From NCBI GenBank assembly GCA_044221555.1, contig JBGAOY010000006.1, positions 1 to 64,000 on the forward strand: a stretch of 64,000 nucleotides of DNA, given 5' to 3'. Each line of letters opens with the position of its first letter. Within the stretch, counting starts at the first letter, position 1. Shown piece after piece: positions 24,610-32,445 of the stretch. The notes below the pieces were generated by a model. That model had not been told where the DNA came from and searched no databases. It saw only the letters and a program-made list of their open reading frames with translations. A program made the translations under genes and the position numbers. Source of the stretch: JAEUJM01 sp044221555 (GTDB lineage Bacteria; Actinomycetota; Acidimicrobiia; Acidimicrobiales; DATDAH01).

Positions 24610-27051
24610 ATGGCGCACGCACACGGGGCACGGCTGCGACGCGGTTGGGGGGCCGTCACCGCGCTCGCGGTGCTGAGCGCCGCCCTGATCGTCGTCGTGG
24701 GGTCGGCGCCGCCGGGGGCGGCGGACGGCAACGAGGCGCCCGGGGCACCGGCGGTCTTCCGGTCACTGGCTGCCGGTTCCTCGCACAGCTGCGCCATACT
24801 CCCGGACCGGTCGATGCGGTGTTGGGGAAGCGGCACGTCCGGAAAGCTGGGTATGCCCGTCGACGGCGACCGCGGCGATGACCCCGGTGAGATGGGCGCC
24901 CAACTGCCCGCCATAGACCTCGGAACCGGTCGCACCGCCACGGCCATCACCGCGGGCTGGCAGCACACCTGCGCAGTGCTGGACGACGGCACCGTCAAGT
25001 GCTGGGGACGCAACGACCACGGGCAACTGGGCCGGGGGAACACAGAGCCCGCGTGGCCCGGCACCACGGGTGACCTCTTCGCGCCCATCGACCTCGGCGC
25101 CGGTCGCACCGCGACCGCCATCACCGCGGGCTCGGAACACACGTGCGCCGTCCTGGACGACGGCACCGTCAAGTGCTGGGGACGCAACGACCACGGGCAA
25201 CTGGGACTCGGCGACGTGGCGAGCCGAGGTGCCGCACCTGACCAGATGGGTGACGACCTCCCGGCCGTCGACCTGGGCAACGGGAGAACCGCCACCGCCA
25301 TCACCGCCGGCCACGGCCACACCTGCGCCCTCCTCGACAACGGCACCGTCAAGTGCTGGGGACGCAACGACTATGGGCAGCTCGGGCTCGGCGACACCGA
25401 GTCACGCGGCAACGCACCCGGCCAGATGGGCGACAACCTCCCCGCCGTCGACCTCGGCACCGGGCGAACCGCCACGGCCATCACCAACGGTGACCTCCGC
25501 ACGTGCGCCCTCCTCGACGACGGCACCATCAAGTGCTGGGGCAGGAATGAGAGCGGCAACCTCGGGCTCGGCGACACCGCCGACCGCGGCGACGCACCCG
25601 GCGAGATGGGCGACGACCTCCCCGCCGTCGACCTCGGCACCGGGAGAACCGCCACCGGCGTCACCGCCGGCACCAACCACACCTGCGCCCTCCTCGACAA
25701 CGGCACCATCAAGTGCTGGGGCAGCAACGGGAGCGCCCTCGGCATCGGTGACACCTCCCCTCGCGGCGACACGCCCGACGAGATGGGCGACAACCTCCCC
25801 GCCGTCGACCTCGGCACCGGGAGAACCGCCACCGCGGTCACCGCCGCGACCTCGGGAGGGCACACGTGCGCGGTGATCGAGGACACGGCGCTCAAGTGCT
25901 GGGGTTCGAACCTCGACGGCCAACTGGGGCAGGGCGACATGGATGACCGAGGGGGTGCGCCCGGCGAGATGGGTGACGCCCTTCGCCCGATCGACCTCGG
26001 CGTACTCACGATCGCCAAGACGGCCGATCAGACCAACGTCGTCGCCGGCGGGCCGATCGACTACCACCTCACGGTCACCAACCATGGCGTGGCCAGCATC
26101 ACCGACATCGATGTGGACGACCCCGGCGCCCCGGACTGTGGCGACGACCCCGTGTTCGACCTCGCCGGCGGCGCCTCCACGACGATCGACTGCACGTATG
26201 TCACCGGCCCTGCTGATGCGGGCACGTACACCAACATCGCCACCGCAGTCGGCGACCTCACCGCCTTGGTGACCTCGAATTCGGTTGCCCTAGCGGTTGC
26301 TGAACCAGCGCCCTCGCTGACCATCACGAAGGCGGCCGACCAGACGAGCGTCATCACCGGGGATCCGGTCGATTACCACGTCACCGTCACCAACACCGGC
26401 AACGTGGCCCTCACCGGGGTCACCATCGACGACGACGCCGCACCCGACTGCGAACGGGTGGTGTCCGACCTCGCCGTGAGCGCCACCCACACCGTCGACT
26501 GCACCCACACCCCCGCCGAACCCGCCGATGTCGGCACGTACACCAACGTGGCCATCGCCGACTCCGACCAGACCGAACCCGTCCCCTCCAACGCCGTCGA
26601 CGTCACCGTCGCCGCCCGCCACCAACCTGACGCCGCGCTCCGCAAGAAGGGCGGGCCCCGGGTCGGTCGCGACGTCCACAACACCGACGCCACCGGCCAG
26701 AAGGTCGTCGTCACCCGCGCCCCCGGCGGTGCGGTCACGTTCTTCATGACCGTCGAGAACGACGGACACGAGGCCGACCAGTTCGCCATCCGCCGTATCG
26801 GCCCCACCACCCCCGCCCTGCGGGTCCGCTACTTCGCGGGCCGCTCCGACGTCGACGTCACCGACGCGGTGCTGGCCCGCACCTACCGCACCCGCGAGCT
26901 GGCACCGGGAGAGACCGCCACCGTCCGCATCGAGGTCACCGTCCGTGCCGGCGCGGCCAGTGGCTCGGCTCACGAGATCCGGATCAGAGCCCGCTCCGAG
27001 ACAGCCACCACCCAGGCCGACACGATCCTCGCCAAGGTACGCACCGCATGA
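24610..27051 (+). CDS. Secreted RCC1-propeller protein with two DUF11 domains and shared C-terminal domain
   Basis: The product is 813 residues. The ATG is preceded by GGAGGGG (24601-24607), which rules out earlier in-frame starts. A signal peptide (ALAVLSAALIVVVGSAPPGA) is followed by about seven RCC1-type repeats of roughly 55 residues, each with HTCAxLDDGTVKCWGRN..GQLG. The paired Cys in each repeat suggests disulfides. Two DUF11 modules follow (LTIAKTADQTNVVAGGPIDY and LTITKAADQTSVITGDPVDY), then a divergent copy of the shared C-terminal domain (QPDAALRKKG to AKVRTA). The stop codon lies inside the duplicated dehydrogenase sequence (GCACCGCATGA), so the gene's 3' junction was formed there. 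Confidence 0.88.
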   Translation: MAHAHGARLRRGWGAVTALAVLSAALIVVVGSAPPGAADGNEAPGAPAVFRSLAAGSSHSCAILPDRSMRCWGSGTSGKLGMPVDGDRGDDPGEMGAQLPAIDLGTGRTATAITAGWQHTCAVLDDGTVKCWGRNDHGQLGRGNTEPAWPGTTGDLFAPIDLGAGRTATAITAGSEHTCAVLDDGTVKCWGRNDHGQLGLGDVASRGAAPDQMGDDLPAVDLGNGRTATAITAGHGHTCALLDNGTVKCWGRNDYGQLGLGDTESRGNAPGQMGDNLPAVDLGTGRTATAITNGDLRTCALLDDGTIKCWGRNESGNLGLGDTADRGDAPGEMGDDLPAVDLGTGRTATGVTAGTNHTCALLDNGTIKCWGSNGSALGIGDTSPRGDTPDEMGDNLPAVDLGTGRTATAVTAATSGGHTCAVIEDTALKCWGSNLDGQLGQGDMDDRGGAPGEMGDALRPIDLGVLTIAKTADQTNVVAGGPIDYHLTVTNHGVASITDIDVDDPGAPDCGDDPVFDLAGGASTTIDCTYVTGPADAGTYTNIATAVGDLTALVTSNSVALAVAEPAPSLTITKAADQTSVITGDPVDYHVTVTNTGNVALTGVTIDDDAAPDCERVVSDLAVSATHTVDCTHTPAEPADVGTYTNVAIADSDQTEPVPSNAVDVTVAARHQPDAALRKKGGPRVGRDVHNTDATGQKVVVTRAPGGAVTFFMTVENDGHEADQFAIRRIGPTTPALRVRYFAGRSDVDVTDAVLARTYRTRELAPGETATVRIEVTVRAGAASGSAHEIRIRARSETATTQADTILAKVRTA

Positions 27052-27149
27052 CCATCGCCCGGCGGGAGCTGCGCGCGCACGAGTCTGCGTGGTCGGGCCT
27101 GCGGCTGCGGGGTCCTGACCCCGGCCCGAGCCGGACGTCGTCCGGCAAC
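27041..27149 (+). repeat. Direct repeat, right copy (dehydrogenase 3' end)
   Basis: This is the right partner of 24094-24282. It supplies the last codon and stop of the RCC1 gene. The dehydrogenase stop TAG has become TGG here. About 150 bp of degenerate CTGACTCC / GCGGCCCGCG repeats follow. The rest of 27052-27458 contains only the hairpin at 27312 and the sigma-gene promoter region. Confidence 0.9.
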
Positions 27150-27311
27150 CGCACCCGCCGCTCGCTGCTCTGACTCCCGGAGGTGCGGCCCGCGCGGGCT
27201 GACGCTCCCCACGTCTGCGCTGACTGCAGCTCACTGCGCTGACTCGTGTCGGTGCGGCCCGCGGCGGGTGGCGCTCCTCGCTCCTGGTCGGACTGCACCC
27301 GCCGAGGTGCT

Positions 27312-27363
27312 CGTTCTCGACGCAATGGCTGTCGGAACCCGACGGCCATCGCGTCGAGTTCGG
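27312..27363. repeat. Dispersed intergenic hairpin element
   Basis: CTCGACGCAATGGCTGTCGG-AA and CCCGACGGCCATCGCGTCGAG form a stem of about 20 bp with two to three mismatches. The flanks GTTCTCGA...TCGAGTTC are shared with the 60-bp array units and the copies at 29495 and 30720. Confidence 0.75.
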
Positions 27364-27375
27364 TGGGACTGAACC

Positions 27376-27422
27376 TTTTCGGCTTGTCGTGCGGTTGACT
27401 CGTTGACACATCGGCGGGGAGG
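27376..27422 (+). promoter_or_regulatory. Conserved upstream element of the ECF sigma gene
   Basis: GTCGTGCGGTTGAC and CACATCGGCGGGGAGG, separated by 7 bases, recur at 29965-30010 in front of a decayed partial copy of the locus. TTGAC could be a -35 element. The last part lies 40 bp before the sigma start. Conservation in both copies suggests the functional promoter or leader. Confidence 0.45.
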
Positions 27423-27458
27423 CATCCGATCGGCGAACCGAGGGAGGGGGGCGACGCG

Positions 27459-27932
27459 TTGACGGCGTTCTGTCAGGTCGAGTACCCGCGCCTGGTGATG
27501 CTGCTGTCGCTGCACACCGGCGAGCGGCCGGTCGCCGAGGAACTGGCGCAGGACACCTTGGTCCGGGTGCACGAGCACTGGGACCGGGTTCGGGCGATGG
27601 ACAACCCGGGCGGCTGGGCGTACGCGGTCGGGCTGAACCTGGCGCGATCGTGGTGGCGGCGGCGCCACGCCGAGCGGCGGGCGCTGGCGCGCCAGGGGCG
27701 GCCGACGGTGGCAGCGCCGCCCGAGGAACCCACCGAGGTGGTCGCCCTGCGGGCCGCGGTGGCGGCGCTCCCGATCCGGCAGCGGACCGCCGTGCTCCTG
27801 CGGTACTTCGCCGACCTCTCCGTGTCGGAGACCGCCGGCCACATGCACTGTGCCGAGGGCACGGTGAAGTCGCTGACGTCGCAGGCCATCGCCGCGCTCC
27901 GTCCTCGGTTCGAGGAGCCCGACGATGCCTGA
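27459..27932 (+). CDS. ECF-type RNA polymerase sigma factor
   Basis: The product has 157 residues from a TTG with a strong GGGAGGGGGG just upstream. Region 2 (ELAQDTLVRVHEHWDRV, NPGGWAYAVGLNLARSWWRRR) binds core and the -10 element. Region 4 (LPIRQRTAVLLRYFADLSV, ETAGHMHCAEGTVKSLTSQA) is the helix-turn-helix for the -35 element. It belongs to the SigE/SigM-like actinobacterial ECFs. The 8-bp overlap with the next gene (ATGCCTGA) implies coupled translation with a membrane partner that probably controls it. Confidence 0.9.
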   Translation: MTAFCQVEYPRLVMLLSLHTGERPVAEELAQDTLVRVHEHWDRVRAMDNPGGWAYAVGLNLARSWWRRRHAERRALARQGRPTVAAPPEEPTEVVALRAAVAALPIRQRTAVLLRYFADLSVSETAGHMHCAEGTVKSLTSQAIAALRPRFEEPDDA

Positions 27933-29490
27933 ACGCCTCGATCAGCTCGTGGCGGACTCCCTCGGCGACCTGGTGCCCGTCGATGTACCGGCCCTGGGCC
28001 GACGGGCCCGCCGCCGGCGCCGTGCCCGGCGCGGGGCGCTGGTCGGTGGTGTCTCACTGATCGTCGTCCTGTTGGCCGCCGCGGTCGTACTGCCTCGACA
28101 GGACGACGAGTCGCAGCAGGTCGTCACTCGTCCCGACCCGAGTGACGCGTTCGTGCTGGAGGGCGATCCCGTCGGTTCGTGGACCGAGGCCGCGCCTCCC
28201 CCGTTCGGACCACGCAGCCAGGCGTTCAGCACCGAGTTGGACGACGGTCGCATCCTGGTCTGGGGAGGGATCGACGCCGCCACCGCCCCGGACGGCATCC
28301 CGCCGCTCCTGCCAGACGGCGCCATCTACGATCCTGCGACCGACACCTGGGAGGCCATACCGCCGATCCCGCTGCCCGACGGTGAATTCATCACCGGGCC
28401 GAGCGGCGTGGCGTTCTACTCCGAGCAGGTCGAGGAGAATCGCCTGGCCGTCGTGGGCAGAAGCCGCGGCGACGTGCTGAACACCGCCGTGTACGACATC
28501 GACCGCGGCACCTGGACGGTCGCGCCGGCCCAGACCGACCTCGGCGGCTACCTGGACGCCATCGCGTGGGACGGCACGACCGTGGCGCTCGTGCGCACCG
28601 ATCCCGGACCCACCGACGCACCCTTCGACGTGCCCGGCCCGTTCACGCGCCGCTGGTCACCCGGGGATGATGCTTGGTCGGAAGGCACGCCGCCGCCGCT
28701 GTCCGCGCGAACCTTGCTCGGGACGTCGTCCGCCGACGGGCTGTTGGCCCTGTTCGGCGGCACGACCTCCCGTCAGGGGCCCGAGGGGCCAACCCCGGGA
28801 CCCGACGCCAGCGACGTGCGTGACGGCGCCATCTACGACATCGGCAACGACGCCTGGTCCGCCATACCGCCGCCACCCGTGGAGACAGGGGTCTCCGGCG
28901 GCATCGTCCGGTGGCAAGACGGCGAGTTGTTCGTCGGCGGAGGCACCGACAGCTTCGAGTTGAGCGAGGCCACCGTGTTCTCCACGCCCGCCCTGTTCGA
29001 TCCCGACGCCGGCACGTGGCGAACCGTCGCCGCCACGCCGCGGATCCGCCACGACCTCGGCGACGGCGAGGGACCCCAGGAGGTCGCAGCCGGCCCCGGG
29101 CGCATGCCCCAGTACCTGGGCTTCAGCCGCGGTGGTGATCAGTTCGTGGTCGCCCAGGACCAGTTCGGGTCCACCGGCATTCACCCGTGGTACCTCATCG
29201 ACGAGACCTGGGAACAGTCACCGCTGTTCAACCTCGTCGGCGACAACGACCTCGTCGTTGCCTCCGGTGATCCGGAAGGCGACATCGGGGTCACCGACCA
29301 CAGCTACGGCGACGTCGCCGTACGGCAGGCGCCGGGCCACTGGCGTCCCGGCACGCCAGCGCCGGTGGACGATCCGTGGGCGACGGCCTTCGTCAGCAAT
29401 GGACGTCTCGTGGTGCTCACCGTCGCCGGGTTCGAGTCGGTCAGCGACGAGGCGCCCCACCGGACCCTGGTGTTCGACCCCGAGGGCTGA
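27925..29490 (+). CDS. Membrane protein with external kelch-like propeller, probable partner of the ECF sigma factor
   Basis: The product has 521 residues. Residues 1-38 are cytoplasmic and end in a basic run (RRARRRRRARRG). One membrane helix follows (ALVGGVSLIVVLLAAAVVL). The external part has kelch-like repeats with the mark AIYDPATDTWEAIPP (also AVYDIDRGTWTVAP, AIYDIGNDAWSAIPP, ALFDPDAGTWRTVA). The overlap with the sigma gene and the single-pass layout suit an anti-sigma or sensor role. No ZAS zinc motif is visible and the cytoplasmic part is very short, so direct sigma binding is uncertain. Confidence 0.82.
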   Translation: MPERLDQLVADSLGDLVPVDVPALGRRARRRRRARRGALVGGVSLIVVLLAAAVVLPRQDDESQQVVTRPDPSDAFVLEGDPVGSWTEAAPPPFGPRSQAFSTELDDGRILVWGGIDAATAPDGIPPLLPDGAIYDPATDTWEAIPPIPLPDGEFITGPSGVAFYSEQVEENRLAVVGRSRGDVLNTAVYDIDRGTWTVAPAQTDLGGYLDAIAWDGTTVALVRTDPGPTDAPFDVPGPFTRRWSPGDDAWSEGTPPPLSARTLLGTSSADGLLALFGGTTSRQGPEGPTPGPDASDVRDGAIYDIGNDAWSAIPPPPVETGVSGGIVRWQDGELFVGGGTDSFELSEATVFSTPALFDPDAGTWRTVAATPRIRHDLGDGEGPQEVAAGPGRMPQYLGFSRGGDQFVVAQDQFGSTGIHPWYLIDETWEQSPLFNLVGDNDLVVASGDPEGDIGVTDHSYGDVAVRQAPGHWRPGTPAPVDDPWATAFVSNGRLVVLTVAGFESVSDEAPHRTLVFDPEG

Positions 29491-29494
29491 CCCG

Positions 29495-29546
29495 CGTACT
29501 CGAGGCAATGGCGCGCGCTCGACGCGTACCGCGCCTCGAGTTCGAC
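29495..29546. repeat. Dispersed intergenic hairpin element
   Basis: CTCGAGGC at one end pairs with GCCTCGAG at the other. The middle is GC-alternating (GCGCGCGCTCGACGCG). It has the same GTACTCGA...TCGAGTTCGA flanks as the other copies, and begins 5 bp after the kelch gene stop. Confidence 0.7.
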
Positions 29547-29561
29547 TCGTAGCGTGGGGAC

Positions 29562-29936
29562 GTGGACGCGGTCGAGAAGGTCTCGCTGTTGCGGGTGGCG
29601 TATCGCCGATTCGGGAACCGGGACGTGGAGGGGTTGCTGGCGATGATGACCCCGGACGTCGAGTGGCCCGACGTGGCCAACGCCGCCGTGCTGCAGGGGC
29701 CCGAGGCGGTGCGGCCGTACTGGTTGGCGCAGTTCGCAGTCGCCGATCCGCGGGTCGAGCCGACGGACTTCCTCGCCGCCGGCGACGACGTGGTGGCGGT
29801 CGTGCGCCAGCAGGTGTTCGGCCTCGACGGCGAGCCGCTGACCGAGGCGGCCACCGTCTATCACCGGTACTCGTTCCGCGACGACCGGGTCAGCCGCATG
29901 GCGGTGTTCGGGGATCGGGCCGCCGCCACGGCCTGA
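29562..29936 (+). CDS. SnoaL-like (NTF2-fold) protein
   Basis: The product has 124 residues from a GTG. VEKVSLLRVAYRRFGNRDVEGLLAMMTPDVEWPD and the late YHRYSFRDDRVSRMAVF fit the NTF2-like/SnoaL fold: a cone-shaped single-domain protein that is either an enzyme (isomerase, cyclase) or a ligand binder. Catalytic residues differ widely in this group, so no reaction can be assigned. It follows the kelch gene by 71 bp with a hairpin between, so it is probably a separate transcript. Confidence 0.8.
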   Translation: MDAVEKVSLLRVAYRRFGNRDVEGLLAMMTPDVEWPDVANAAVLQGPEAVRPYWLAQFAVADPRVEPTDFLAAGDDVVAVVRQQVFGLDGEPLTEAATVYHRYSFRDDRVSRMAVFGDRAAATA

Positions 29937-29964
29937 CCGTCCGACCACGCGATCCATCCGAGCG

Positions 29965-30115
29965 TTTCGGCCCCGTCGTGCGGTTGACGCTGCGCACATC
30001 GGCGGGGAGGGACTCGCTGACCGAGGAGCAGGTCCCGCCTATCGGCGACGACACTGGGTTGCTGGACGACGGGGCCGATCTACGACGTGGCCGCTGATGC
30101 CTGGACGGTCGGGTA
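29965..30115 (+). pseudogene. Decayed partial copy of the ECF sigma/kelch locus
   Basis: Bases 29965-30010 repeat the sigma-gene leader (GTCGTGCGGTTGAC, CACATCGGCGGGGAGG). About 60 bp further on, GGGGCCGATCTACGACGTGG and following bases would encode GPIYDVAADAWTV, a kelch-gene phrase (compare AIYDPATDTW). No continuous reading frame joins them. This looks like a deleted duplicate of 27376-29490. The remaining gap to 30343 holds two short GCCGCCATGAGCGGCATGGG-like repeats (30171 and 30278) and no gene. Confidence 0.6.
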
Positions 30116-30343
30116 CGCCGGCGCCCGACCGCACGTCACCATCCGCCATCCGGTTCTCGGAAGCGCCGTGCCGCCAGGAGCGGCATGGGGCTTCCCGGAA
30201 CCAGTTCGAGATCAAGGTGTGACCCGGTGCATCGTGTGCCGCGGCCAGGCGACGACAACCGTGTCACGCCGACCCGTGCCGCCATGAGCGGCATGGGGCT
30301 TTCCCGGAACCAGGATGCGCCGCTGTCACGCGAGGATGGGCGC

Positions 30344-30706
30344 ATGGACGAGACGCGCGTCGACCGCTGGGTGTGGGCGGTGCGCCTCTACAAGACCCGG
30401 TCGGAGGCGACGACGGCGTGCCGGGGTGGTCACGTGCGGGTGAACGGGCGGCCGGCCAAGCCCGCCACCACGGTGAAGGTCGGCGACCGGGTGGAGGCCA
30501 CCGTGGGCCGGCGCCGCCGCATCCTCGAGATCGTCCGGGTGATCGACACCCGGGTGGGCGCGCCAATTGCGGCGGAGTGCTTCGTCGACCACTCCCCGCC
30601 CGAGGATCGCCCCTCGGCGGCGCCACCCGTTCCCGTGCGCGATCCAGGCGCGGGCCGTCCCACCAAGCGCGACCGGCGCCGCCTCGACCGCCAGCGGGGC
30701 CGCTGA
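30344..30706 (+). CDS. S4-domain RNA-binding protein (RqcP/Hsp15-like)
   Basis: The product has 120 residues. I chose the ATG at 30344, with GAGG 8 bases upstream, because homology begins at once: TRVDRWVWAVRLYKTRSEAT, RGGHVRVNGRPAKPA and VKVGDRVEA are the S4 fold. The C-terminal third is a Pro/Arg-rich tail ending RPTKRDRRRLDRQRGR, typical of actinobacterial members. Relatives bind peptidyl-tRNA on stalled 50S subunits, and that role is inferred from the family only. Confidence 0.85.
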   Translation: MDETRVDRWVWAVRLYKTRSEATTACRGGHVRVNGRPAKPATTVKVGDRVEATVGRRRRILEIVRVIDTRVGAPIAAECFVDHSPPEDRPSAAPPVPVRDPGAGRPTKRDRRRLDRQRGR

Positions 30707-30719
30707 GCGCCGGGCCTCT

Positions 30720-30771
30720 CATTCTCGACGACATGGCGCGGCAGATTCCCGCGCTATGTCGTCCAGTTCCG
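30720..30771. repeat. Dispersed intergenic hairpin element between convergent genes
   Basis: CGACATGGCGCGG and CCGCGCTATGTCG form a 13-bp stem with one mismatch and loop CAGATT. The flanks CATTCTCGA...CCAGTTCCG follow the family pattern. It lies between the S4-protein and nhaA stops, where it could terminate both. Confidence 0.75.
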
Positions 30772-30824
30772 TTGCTCTGGCCGAGCGAGTCAGGGAGTCA
30801 GCGGCAACGACAACTCGAACCGCG

Positions 30825-32189
30825 TCAAGGGGTGTCGAGCGGCTCGTAGCCGTCCTTGGCGGCCAGCTTGCGGGGGTAGTGGTAGTGGCTGGCGGTGCTG
30901 AGGATAAGGAAGCCGAGCGCCGCCGCCAACGCGCTGGCCAACAGGATGGCCAGCTTGGCCTCGGACTGCAGGGCGGCGTCGTCGAAGGCCAGGTCGGTGA
31001 TGAACAGCGACACGCTGAACCCGATGCCCGCCACCGCGGCGATGCCGATCACCTGCGACCAGCGCACCCCATCGGGCAGGTCGACGCCCGGAAGACGGGT
31101 GGCCAGCCACGAGAACGCGGTGATGCCCACCAGCTTGCCCACCACCAGGCCGAGGACGATGCCCACCACCACGGGCGACGCGTCACGGAGCGGCTCGCCG
31201 GTCAGGGGCACGCCGGCGTTGGCCAGGGCGAACACGGGGATGATCACGAAGCTGGTCCACGGGTGCAGCGCGTGCTCGATGCGTTCGGCCGGCGACACCG
31301 ACTCGCGGATGAGCTGCGACGTGCGGCGCACGTCCTCGGCCTTCAGGTCGTCGCGGCCCTCGAGCTCGTCGACCAGGGCCTCGGCCTCCAGCTCGGGCTG
31401 GAACGGCCGCGCCGGCGTGAGCAGGCCGAGGATGACGCCGGCGATGGTGGCGTGCACGCCGGACTCGAACATGGCCAGCCACAGCGCGCACCCGAGGACG
31501 ACGTAGACGGGCAGGTAGCGCACGTTGGCCCGGCGCAGCACGAACACGGCCACCCCGAGCACAGCCGCCTCGGACAGCCAGCCGAGCGACACGTGATCGG
31601 TGTAGAAGAGCGCGATCACCACGATGGCGCCGATGTCGTCGACGATGGCCAGGGTGAGCAGGAACACCTTCAGACGGGGCGGCACCCGACTGCCGAACAC
31701 GGCCACGAGGGCGAGCGCGAACGCGATGTCGGTGGCCATGGGGATGCCCCAGCCCGCCCCACCCGCGCCGCCGGCGTTCACCGCCACGAAGATCGCCGCG
31801 GGCACCAGCATCCCGCCCAGGGCGGCGATCCCCGGCAGCAGGGCCGCCGAGCGCTCCCGCAGTTCGCCGGCCACCAGCTCGCGCTTGATCTCCAGGCCGA
31901 CCACGAAGAAGAAGATGGTCATCAGCCCGTCGTTCACCCAGTGGGTCAGGTCGTCGGACACCGAGAAGTTGCCGACGGTGACCGAGATCTCGGTGTGCCA
32001 GAAGTCGATGTAGGACTGGTCCCACGGCGAGTTGGCCCACACCAGCGCCGTGGCCGTCGCCGCCAGCAGGAAGGCGCCACTGGCGGCCTCGATGTCGAGG
32101 AAGGCGGCCAGTGGCCGTCCCACGGCCCGGGCCAGCGGGCGGTCGGACTCCAGCCAGGTGGCTCGAAACGGCGAGGTTCTGGAGGGCAC
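30825..32189 (-). CDS. nhaA: Na+/H+ antiporter NhaA
   Basis: The product has 454 residues. The NhaA signature is continuous: FFFVVGLEIKRELVAGEL, WGIPMATDIAFALALVAVFG, and TLAIVDDIGAIVVIALFYT with the two adjacent Asp residues that carry Na+ and H+. About eleven to twelve hydrophobic segments follow the family layout. A hydrophilic insert (about LEAEALVDELEGRDDLKAED) before ERIEHALHPWTSFVIIP is also common in actinobacterial NhaA. It exchanges sodium for protons across the membrane for pH and salt balance. The start sequence has a purine-rich GGAG-like site. Confidence 0.95.
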   Translation of the reverse strand: MPSRTSPFRATWLESDRPLARAVGRPLAAFLDIEAASGAFLLAATATALVWANSPWDQSYIDFWHTEISVTVGNFSVSDDLTHWVNDGLMTIFFFVVGLEIKRELVAGELRERSAALLPGIAALGGMLVPAAIFVAVNAGGAGGAGWGIPMATDIAFALALVAVFGSRVPPRLKVFLLTLAIVDDIGAIVVIALFYTDHVSLGWLSEAAVLGVAVFVLRRANVRYLPVYVVLGCALWLAMFESGVHATIAGVILGLLTPARPFQPELEAEALVDELEGRDDLKAEDVRRTSQLIRESVSPAERIEHALHPWTSFVIIPVFALANAGVPLTGEPLRDASPVVVGIVLGLVVGKLVGITAFSWLATRLPGVDLPDGVRWSQVIGIAAVAGIGFSVSLFITDLAFDDAALQSEAKLAILLASALAAALGFLILSTASHYHYPRKLAAKDGYEPLDTP

Positions 32190-32306
32190 GGAATCGGCTC
32201 CGGGACAGGGGGCAGGACCTGCCGACCAGGCTTCCCGGCGCTCCCGGCGTCACGTTAGAGCACCCCGCCCCCGCCGTCGTCCTCCCCGCTGCTCCCTGCG
32301 CATCGT

Positions 32307-32352
32307 TCTGGGCACAGAAATCGACCGGTGAGCCGGGAGATCTGTGCCCAGA
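32307..32352. terminator. 12-bp perfect hairpin downstream of the esterase lipoprotein gene
   Basis: TCTGGGCACAGA (32307-32318) pairs perfectly with TCTGTGCCCAGA (32341-32352), with a 22-base loop. It lies about 95 bp after the minus-strand esterase stop and upstream of nhaA. A partial repeat (GAGATCTGGGCCCGG) follows. It is probably a transcription terminator or mRNA-end structure. Confidence 0.55.
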
Positions 32353-32445
32353 AGCCGATCGGCGAGCGAGCGGAGATCTGGGCCCGGATCGGGACGCCCC
32401 GGCGAACGGGCCCACCGTCGGATGCGGGAGATCAGGTGCGGGGGA

